From: Entomortierella parvispora
Lineage: Eukaryota > Mortierellomycota > Mortierellomycetes > Mortierellales > Mortierellaceae
Direction: 5' to 3'
NCBI GenBank assembly: GCA_963573315.1
Contig: OY752140.1
Coordinates: 1,612,001 to 1,676,000, forward strand
DNA length: 64,000 bases
Positions 53,549-61,680 of this stretch are shown piece after piece. How positions within the stretch are numbered: the first letter of the stretch is position 1; every line of letters begins with the position of its first letter. The translations under genes and the position numbers were made by a program. Under the pieces are notes generated by a model, which was given only the letters and a program-made list of their open reading frames with translations, searched no databases and was not told where the DNA came from.

Positions 53549-54173
53549 GTTTGCACGCACGGTCCCGAACGATAAAAAACAAAATCAGGGACGATCGACT
53601 CCTGCAATTGACCGCCCCGCCAGAAAAACAGACCCGAAACACGAAAACCAAAAAAACAGAAAACACAAGGTCGAGAACGCGAGCGGGTCTCCTTCTCCGT
53701 CAAGACCTCCAACAGGCATCGGTTCATCTCTTTACCAACAAGAGATGAGCAGGAACCGACCAAAAAAAAATAAAATCTGCGGTCGCTGCTTCTCCCCGCC
53801 TCTGAGAAGCAGTGCTCGCGAGTAGGTGGCTCCCTGCCCTACTCGAAGAGCACCCCTGGATCCTTGCAAGATCCAGAAGATCCATGCCAAGGGCTCTGAC
53901 GCTCCTCTCGGGTGTCACTCCCTCACTTGTCATGACAAAGGGCCGCCGTTTCCGTCGCCTTTTTCCTAAATAGTCTTCCACCCCTACCTCCCTGGGCCCG
54001 ATCTGTATGGATCGTGAAGCCCTTGTTCCCGCTTAGCGCAGGGCGAGCCACTTTTTTAGAAAAAACAGATAGTTCGGCAGTAGTAACCTTTATCATTACC
54101 AGCGAGGGGGAACACTTTGGGAAAGCTTCGGCACCCCCCCGCATGGAATAAACCGAAGAGTATCTCTCTCTTC

Positions 54174-54246
54174 GCCCGGCTAGCTCAATCGGTAGAGCAT
54201 CAGACTTCTAATCTGAAGGTTGTGGGTTCGACCCCCACGTTGGGCT
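54174..54246 (+). tRNA. tRNA-Arg (anticodon TCT), complete, the retrotransposon target
   Basis: This 73-nt gene folds without an intron. Acceptor GCCCGGC pairs with GTTGGGC (two G-T pairs), discriminator T. D stem is GCTC/GAGC. The anticodon stem TCAGA/TCTGA encloses loop CTTCTAA, giving anticodon TCT (reads AGA). T stem GTGGG/CCCAC has loop TTCGACC, with an intact B box. The 3' half closely resembles yeast tRNA-Arg(UCU) as I remember it. T runs at 54248-54251 and 54255-54259 can end Pol III transcription. Its first 26 bases double as the 3' copy of the target-site duplication, so its upstream flank is now the 3' UTR of copy 4 rather than native sequence. It should still be transcribable because its promoters are internal. 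Confidence 0.95.
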
Positions 54247-55006
54247 GTTTTGCTCTTTTTGCTCCGATTGAGAGCCCAGAATACTCGACAGATCTATCTG
54301 TCGACCCTGCCATTCTTTAACCGCCGACCAGCCTATTTCTTAACCACCGAGATCTCCTTCCACTTCATGGTACTGTCGCGTTGTCGCGTTCTCCTTTAAC
54401 ACAGCTTTAGTTCTTCGCGTAGTAAGTTCAACACATTCTCTCAGTCACCCTAACCCCGCTCCAGCTCACTTCCCTTCACCAATTCCTTCCTTGTCATTCC
54501 CCTTTGTCTTGCTTAGTCGTAATTCTTGAGGACAGTCGGTGGGTATGATTGTGAAGACTGTGACCGGTCGGCAAAAAAGAAAAATAAAAGTCGGCGGATA
54601 CGATTATCAAGATAGTGCTCTATGGAGATCTCGGTGGTTAAGAAATAGGCTGGTCGGCGGATACGGAGAAGAAAAGTCGGCGGTTTAGAGAGGACAGCGG
54701 CCAGGCTCTTTTTTCCTTTTGCGTTTCCTTTATTTCTACTACTCCTCAGATCTTTAACCTGAATCCTGTCGACTCTTGGTTGGCGTAGTTGAATAGTCCG
54801 CCAGGCTCCTCCTCGTCATTTCCATGACCATGAACTGCCTGAGGCGCCGATGGGGATGCGTTCTTTTTTGCACCTCTGAATATTCAAAAAAAAAAAAAAA
54901 AAAAAAAAATGTATTGGATCGACAAAGAAGAAAAAGAATCTTAGTAAACAAGATCACCGGCGCACATATCAGATATCACTCGACAGAGATTTGGTTCATC
55001 TAAAAA
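54247..55006. other. repeat-rich intergenic region downstream of tRNA-Arg
   Basis: It holds tRNA terminators, the inverted repeat listed separately, a TC-rich middle, and a pure A run at about 54886-54909. No gene was seen. The kinase gene ends from the right at 55007. Confidence 0.6.
54321..54660. repeat. 37-bp perfect inverted repeat with 266-bp spacer (CCGCCGAC family)
   Basis: 54321-54357 begins CCGCCGACCAGCCTATTTCT and ends GAGATCTCC. 54624-54660 is its exact reverse complement. Outside the right arm the same family continues (GTCGGCGG units to about 54690). The block resembles a small non-autonomous element with terminal inverted repeats, or two opposed copies of the dispersed repeat also found at 24120-24560. 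No coding sequence lies between the arms. Confidence 0.75.
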
Positions 55007-56735
55007 TCACCTTTCGCCTTTTGAAGGCCATGTTGGGAACATGGATGGGTGCTTCGGTGGAGGTGCCTCACTGATTCAATCAATCGACAAAGTGGAAAGC
55101 GGGTTAACACCAGGAATATTTGGGTACCTGCCATGAAGAAACAATTATAAAATAAAAACAGGCACATCGCTTACGAAAAGTATGGGTGTTTCAAAGCATC
55201 CTCAGCCGTGATCCGTTTGGCAGGGTCATACGTCAGCATTTGGGACATCAAATCCAATCCATTCTCTGTAAGGTATGGGAGCCGACTGCGAAGGATATTA
55301 TAAGGCTGCACAAAATTGGGAACGTGGCTCGCCAGCGGGAGTTTAGAATACCCAGGCCAAATTTTGTCATTGGGCACTCCGAGCAACTTGAATATCTGTT
55401 TTAGAAAAACGATCAAAGGGAATACCAGAAAAGACAGTAAAAGAAGGTATGATTAGTCAATATGAATTCTAACTGATGACAACAATTTCACTGAAGAACG
55501 CTGTAGTAATCACCTTTTCCAATTGCTCCGCTTCGCTGCGTCCCGGCATCAGTGGTTCGTTGTTGACAAATTCTGCAAAAATGCACCCTATTGACCACAT
55601 GTCAATTGCCGTCGTGTAGTGTCTCGATCCTAGCAGCAACTCTGGTGCTCTGTACCACAGAGTGACGACCGGCTGAGTCATCACTCCCTGAGGCTCTCCA
55701 TAGCGTCTAGCCAATCCAAAATCTGCAACCTTGATCTCGCCTTGGTTGTTCAACAGTAGGTTGGAAGTTTTCAAATCTCGGTGCAAAATCCAGTTCTCGT
55801 GAAGCAACTCCGTGGCTGACAGCAGCTGCAGCATGAGAGTTTTGACCTCGGACTGCAAAAACGGTGCCCTCATCTCACTCATTAACTCTTTAAGATCGTG
55901 CTCAATGAAATCCATCACAATAAAGATCCTGTCAAAGTAATATAAAAGATTGGCGTTTCGTCAGAAAACTGCAGAATGAGACGAATCAGTGGCTCCAGGG
56001 GAATGATGGTGGAAATGTCCAGCTTGAGATCACTTACTGTGTTAAAGAATCGCCAACAACAATCTCTCGTACATTGACAATATGAGGGTGCTTTGCCAAC
56101 AGCAACGTATAGATCTCACGCAAACTCGTCACCGGGAATCCATTTTTCTCCTGATCTAGCTTCAGTTTTTTGAGAGCAACGATGTCGCCTGTGATGCGGT
56201 CTCGCGCTCTGTACACAACGCCATATGATCCTTCCGAGATCCTGTTTAGTTTTTCATAATTTTCCACGCTTCGGCAGCCTGTCAGGACTGGATGTTGAGG
56301 TACGTCTGGGATAGTGATATGGTATTCAGTGTCCTGCGCTGGAGCTGTGATGATCGACTCGTTGCTGCCACTCCGGGCTTCTCCTTTATGTCCCCTGGAC
56401 GCCAGTTCAGCCAGCTGATCAGGTTCAGCTTCAGAAGGCACAGGGTCCAACGAGTGCGAAGACGTGGAGGATCGAGCATCCCCTGACATCAATTCACGTT
56501 GTAGTCTTGTTTGCTGCTCTGTCCGTGTTTCCACGTCGCGTAATGAGGTTCGAGAGAGAGTGGCGGAAGATGTCGAGGTCGCGGAATTCGGTGTGCCTGC
56601 ACCAGGAGTTGACATGGGCGAATCCTTGCTGGTCTTTTTGAATCGCTTCTCTCTTTTCTTCTTCTTTTGCCTCTGATCATCGTCATCGCTGGAGAGCTCT
56701 CGGGCCCATTTAGATGCACCTGCGCCTTGGTCCAT
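55007..56735 (-). CDS. CDK11-type (PITSLRE) cyclin-dependent kinase
   Basis: Four exons join in frame: 56735-56038, 55928-55514, 55395-55175 and 55070-55007, giving 465 aa. The 150-residue N-terminus is charged ([20 protein letters not shown]) and then Ser/Thr-rich, a likely nuclear region. The kinase domain starts near [17 protein letters not shown] (Gly loop at 166-175) and continues with VALKKLKL, the signature helix FPVTSLRE (PITSLRE in animals), HRDLKTSN with Asp284, ADFG with Asp302, and [14 protein letters not shown]. It ends in the CDK11-like [23 protein letters not shown]11 family kinases pair with cyclin L-like partners and act in transcription and pre-mRNA splicing. The long 5' extension (start at 56858 in the open frame) is Phe-rich leader and is rejected. 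CDK10 is the alternative, but [21 protein letters not shown] and the C-terminal tail favour CDK11. Confidence 0.93.
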
Positions 56736-56910
56736 GAAGTGTAATTGGTTGGAAAAGAAAAAAAAAAAAAGAAAAGGAATGCTAAATGACTGAAAGACTT
56801 CAATCTTGTTGGGACACTTTTTCGAAAAAAGGTTTTCTTCGTTAATTTTATTAGACATTATTTAATAGGGGTTTTCATGATATCATACATCTTCACGCCT
56901 TTTGTCATGT

Positions 56911-59900
56911 TCAAAAGTGGCGGGGAAAAGAGGGTTGGTTCGGGACATGGCCCGGTCCATCGTAATAGTCGCTTTCGCCCACACTCCCTCCGTAAGCAAT
57001 GCGAATTATGTTGCTGTCCAGATCATCAAGGCTCGGTGAGGGATACTGTGTCATCTGTTGATGTGGCAATAGTCGTTGCTGGGTGGGCGGAGCAATTGAA
57101 GAGGCTGCCGCCGACATCGGAAGTTGGTCCATCGGGTAGACTTGACACTGATGAAGCACTGGCATGTTACCCTGGTTCCGGAAAGGCACAGATGGCAAGG
57201 ACGCGACACGGTGGATAACCTGTCCAGCGCCTACATATTTTGTGTTGGGTACGTACTTCACAGGAGATGTGGCCTGGCTGCGGCTCTGAGGAAGCAAGGG
57301 CCGTTGACTGCTGCTGCTTCCCGATCTATCGGGAAGATGAGAACTAACAAAACTAAAGCTGCTCCCTGAGCGATTAGGAGGTTGGTTGACCTGACTGGAC
57401 TTGCCGGCATTGTGATCACCGCCACCAATCGCGCCGCTGCCACTGCCATTGGTAGCGCCATTGCTAGCTATCAGACTAGGCTGGCTGACAGAACGATTAG
57501 GAAGACTCTGATGGTGGTTTGTTGGATAAGCAGCTTGGGCTTCAGACCATTCGAGGGGTTGTTGCTGTTGCTGGGCTTTGACAAGACTGTCTAGGTAATA
57601 GATCGTTCGAGTCTCGAGTCCAGACCTGTCTTCCTGAGAGTTTGATGCGGGACTATTGGATTCAGCTGATCTAGGGGATTCAATCGAGGTCGAGGCTTTC
57701 GGGGGAATAGCAATGGCAATGGCGGTACGCGGCTGACTCTTGGGTCGACTGAGAGTAGTAGGAGGAGGATTGGCCACCAATGCATCTTCGGTAACCTCCT
57801 GTTTGTCCCCAATAACAATGTGGAAGGAACTTCCGCGGATGTGCTGGACCGAGGGGCGCTCGTCTTTGGGCTGGACCTCATTGTATCGGGGGAATTGCCT
57901 CTCCTTCGCGCTATGACTCTTGGGCATGGACTGATTGTTGGACGAACCAAAGGCGGAGCTAACGCCTGTTTTGCGCGGGTAAAAAATAAGCGTCAAGGTG
58001 ACCCTGCAGCACAGCCAACGGGAAGAAAACAAAAAAAGATTAGCACATTGCGTCAGGGTGTAACCCCCCGTTTTCGGGGTTGCATTTCTTTTGGAACAAG
58101 AATCTTGGACCTCAGCACGTTTGCCACCGCGCACATACCAAATGATGAACTCGAAGAAATTGAGATTTGTGATGAGCAAATCGGACGCAAACTTGTTCGT
58201 GGCGATGATGGGCGAGGGAAAGAGGCCATCGACAGATATGATGCCCAAAGCCAACGAGCCCCCAAAGAAACTGAACGTCAGGATGGCGTTCTAAAGGAGG
58301 ACAGTTACGCAAGAAAGAAAAAATCAGGGGTTAAAAAGTATTCCATTAATCTCGATCATGGCAAAAGAAAGAGGCGCGTTTACGTTACCATGTCTTTGAA
58401 GTATTCTAATTTACGAACCACATTGATAGTAGTCTCGTTCATAATATCGCGCGCAGTTGAGGTCAGCACCTCAAGCCTGAAGTGTGTTCTAACACCCAGG
58501 ACGCCAGTGATGAACATAAGGAGACTAAAGATGAACTGCGGGACAACTTCCCGATACACAAAGTCGTTTCGGAAGAGATACTGCACTGTCGGGAACAAGA
58601 CCACAACCACGCAGGAGGCCACAATGTTCACTTTGAATTCAAAACTGGACATGAACGTCGACTTGGTCACCGACTTTGAAATGTACGACCAAAATGCCTG
58701 AAGGAGGAAGAAGACCGAGTTTTGGAAGGCCAGCGAACACGCCAAGGTATAGTACAGAGGCTCCACGTGGATCTGGTCACTCACATCCCATGCCTGCGCT
58801 GGCTTGGATTGGATAACTTTGGTGACTGGGTTGACCCAGAACCCTTCCAAGTATTTCAATCTTGCACTTCCTATGTCGTAGCTATCGGTGTGTAGGGCAA
58901 AAGAAAGTAAAGGAATGGTGAGCAAAAAAAGGAAAGCCACGGAATACTAGGGTACAAGGGAGTAAAGTACATTTCTCGTGTTCACTATGGATGAATAAAC
59001 GAAGAGCTACAAGAGCGCGTCGAACGATGGACCGTGAGCAGATGAAGTCGGCAATACATCAAGCAAATATACCTGCTCTGAAAAGAGCTGGCAATGTGGA
59101 GTGGCATGTTGGTGGTGAGTGTTGCCTTTCCTTAGTGTAAAAGCTCTCGATCGTGGAGGAGTCGTCAAAGTTTTCACATGCATCCTTGACAACATTCCTC
59201 GGAGCCGCCAGATGCAAGGGGATTGGTTGATGGCGCAGTGGGAGGATGTGTGTTCAGACGAGTGGAAAGAAGGGGGCTGGAGTCACAACACAATCGATCC
59301 AACCTTCCCGCCAAACAACGGCTAACGCCCTTGGCCATGCAGGCATCCTGCACCAATCGCAAGGTAGGTTTGTATTTTCCTCTCACTCTCATTTGCGTTC
59401 CTTCACGGCATCTTTCTTCGGCCCTATTCATTTGCTCTCTGTCTTAGCGCACACCATATTACTGAACACAAGACTCAACAATGAAGAACAAATCCAATGT
59501 TACATAACATCAAACATCAAGGCACCCCATGCACGCGCGTCTGCGGACAAACTCCACGCGTATGAGCCGCCTTCCTCTTTCCTTCTCGTCGTCTATTCCT
59601 TTACAACATGTGAGGTACTATCATATTATCTCATGCAGAAGCATTCTTACATCTTCTTTTCATCCCTCATGTTGTCGCCTCTCGTTTAATAGCTCTCCTC
59701 CCAATCCCCAAAAGAAAGTACAGAATTACTTACGCAAGTTCAAGACAGAGTGCTATCAATGTGAGCAGGGTCACCATACTCCGGAGTTCCAGTCTCATCA
59801 ATCGTCTTGGCCGCAAGGCTTCGAATCGATCCCAACGGAAGACGTATATCACGAACCACCCGTAGAACCAGGACATGCTGACAGCCCGCTGGATATACGA

Positions 59901-59921
59901 TACATCGGAAAGGTGGGTCAT
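56911..59921 (-). CDS. unrecognised multi-spanning membrane protein
   Basis: I do not recognise the family. Three coding blocks are seen. Block 1 is 59921-59734 (MTHLSDVSYIQRAVSMSWFY..., ending LIALCLEL, donor GTAAGT). Block 2 is 58946-58389 (acceptor CCCTAG, donor GTAACG). Block 3 is 58290-56911 (acceptor TTTAG). Blocks 2 and 3 join in phase. Block 1 ends in a different phase, so a small exon is missing or the model is wrong there. Block 3 is open throughout, but the part near 58123-58007 (RGGKRAEVQDSC...) looks like an intron. There are seven or so hydrophobic segments in blocks 1-3 (for example YYTLACSLAFQNSVFFLLQ, VNIVASCVVVVLFPTVQYL, FIFSLLMFITGVLGV), with a long Ser/Pro/Gln-rich cytoplasmic-type tail. 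The count and tail suggest a receptor- or transporter-like protein, but no motif supports either. Confidence 0.5.
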
Positions 59922-60640
59922 GGTGGATATTTGTGGACTTTGGCAAGGAACCCAAGAAAAGTATAGTTGTTGAGATGTCGTGGAGAAAATGTAGTTGAGG
60001 CGAGGCACCAGACTGGAGCGCGACTAAAAAGTGGTGGGGGTGAGCGATTTGAGAAACCAAAAGGATTCGAAGGTGCGGATATATAGGAGAAAGGGAGGGA
60101 GCGCTGCTGAAAGGAAGAAATAAAGAAAGAGTGAATGTCGAAAGTCCTTTTATATCAATTCGTCCAGCAGGAACATGATAGAGGTGCAAAGGGAAGTACA
60201 TAATCGACACCAAAACATTCGGAGCATGGGCCCTTTTTTTTTTTTTTTTGGTTTGCTGTCTGTTGTTTTGTTTGCTGCAGATTTTGTGTTGTCATATCCT
60301 GAACTCGATCATGCAGCCTTGCGGCCCAAGTTTTATTCCGCAATATATTGCGGGCGAAAAGAGAGTCGCACAGGCAGGTCATGTTCGTCTCAGCGCATCA
60401 TGCCCCACTCAATTCAAGCCGACTTGGTTCCCCTGCCCAGCCAACTGCACAGAGTAGAGGTCAAGTTACACAGAGCGAGGAGGACCTCCTCCACATCTGA
60501 ATCTGCATGAGAGTACCCCTGTCATCACTGCCAAGTTTGACTGGCATTCATTTGCAGCGCTTCAGTTGGTGGCCGACTTTAGATGTTTCTCCCGATCTCT
60601 TTCTCATCTGCAACAATGATTGTAGAGTAACTGTCTTCAG
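59922..60640. other. upstream region of the membrane-protein gene, no firm gene
   Basis: It contains a T run at about 60234-60249 and several short frames. A candidate first exon for the helical exon at 60641 begins near 60400 (ATG CCC CAC TCA...; donor-like GAG/GTCAAG near 60460), but the splice site is weak. Confidence 0.35.
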
Positions 60641-60856
60641 TTCATACTGGGCCGAGCGAGACCGGCAAAGTTCTGCCCTCCTGGGGCCGACGCAGGCAAT
60701 GCGCCCGCGGGTGACCCTGCACTGGCTTTGCAAGCCGCCGAGTACCTCCGCACTCGTTTGGAGAAAATTAGAGATATGTTTGATATGTTTGAACAGACTC
60801 TAGAAAATGTAGAAAATGCGATGGAGTCTAGCCTGCCCGAATGCCGCACCAGCTGA
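60641..60856 (+). CDS. possible terminal exon of a small helical protein
   Basis: A frame of 72 codons begins right after a good acceptor (CTGTCTTCAG) and ends in TGA. It encodes a short Pro/Gly-rich lead and then two helices with regular heptads (ALQAAEYLRTRLEKIRDMFD and MFEQTLENVENAMESSLPEC). The composition is protein-like, unlike surrounding noncoding sequence. It might be a small coiled-coil subunit of a larger complex, but I cannot name it. The 5' exon is unresolved: joining to ATG CCC CAC TCA ATT near 60400 through GAG/GTCAAG keeps phase. It is convergent with elongation factor 3. Confidence 0.3.
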   Translation, partial: FILGRARPAKFCPPGADAGNAPAGDPALALQAAEYLRTRLEKIRDMFDMFEQTLENVENAMESSLPECRTS

Positions 60857-61680
60857 ATCCGCCCGTACCAAGAACCATATAAGCACCCCGGAAGGTTGCT
60901 ACCCGATGTAAGTGTTTACATGTGTTTCTATGCCCCTGCTTTTTCGGACAGCAATGGTCGTTGAAAGAGTATTGCCTGACATTCAAACCTATCACTTTTC
61001 TTGCTGTTGAAAAATTAGTTACAAAAAGTGCTGGGTCTTTTTATTCTCAGGTAAAGAGATACAATACTTTGCTGATCACTAACCTTCGTATAGTGAACTA
61101 ATTTATTCTCATGATTTTATTCATTTGTACGAGTTTAGCTGTAACCGTCATTTTCGCCCATCTGAATTCGAGTCTGGCAAACGCGTATCCATTGGTCTGG
61201 CGCGGAGCGAATCATCTTTGACTTTGGGAACCTTTCGCCCTTTTTTAAACCGTCCACCCATTGGATGGAGGCCCAATCACTGGGCGTTTTTTAATCAAAG
61301 TGAGCACTATCAATCAATTCACTACTACCTTCCGCCATTGTCGTCTTTGCAGTCCGCGCGCGGACTGTCACTTAAAAATGTTGGCATTGACTTTCTAACG
61401 AACGAAGGATCAGAGCGCTTCATTCCTGGCTCGATCGATCGGCCGTTGGTCCCGTGTCACCATTCCTCGCCAATTTGCCATTTTTTCTTTGCACGAACGA
61501 AACAAAGTGGTCCATGTTGGGATTTATTTTGAAGAATGCAGAATGTGTCTAGTCGTTACGACATGAGTATTAAAACATGAAAATGCGGCAGAGTGAAGAG
61601 AGTTGCTTGAAATGATTGAACGTTTGATCCGACCGCTGGCGACTGGCCAGAGGAGTTTGCTTTTTGGGTGTTTCGACTCT
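60857..61680. other. intergenic, 3' side of two convergent genes
   Basis: It is AT-rich at first. An open frame at 61125-61532 has no recognisable protein character. No RNA gene was seen. Confidence 0.5.

Larger units (their letters stand above)
46954..54173 (+). mobile_element. non-LTR retrotransposon, copy 4 (7220 bp, complete)
   Basis: This copy is next to the intact tRNA-Arg and so is probably the latest insertion. ORF1 matches copy 3. From just after the ORF1 stop to about 50,830 it matches copy 1. From about 52,260 to 53,240 it carries many bases found in no other copy. The UTR has private indels: one C lost just after ORF2 (TGCACGCACGG), a longer A run near 53,770 and a shorter T run near 54,055, which by chance cancel in total length. 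Confidence 0.95.

Noticed and set aside
25184-54173. Reading the array as LTR elements or as simple segmental duplication
   Set aside because: There are no long terminal repeats, integrase or protease, and each unit is bounded by the same 26-nt tRNA piece, with one different junction. Independent target-primed insertions explain this better.
54174-54246. Calling the target tRNA-Lys
   Set aside because: The 5' half resembles tRNA-Lys, but the anticodon loop is CTTCTAA, giving TCT (Arg), not TTT or CTT.
57820-58701. 293-residue plus-strand frame opposite the multi-spanning membrane gene
   Set aside because: It lies antisense to hydrophobic coding exons with good splice sites and has no recognisable features.
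61125-61532. 135-residue plus-strand frame before the elongation factor 3 stop
   Set aside because: Isolated, no motif and no supporting splice sites; probably chance.
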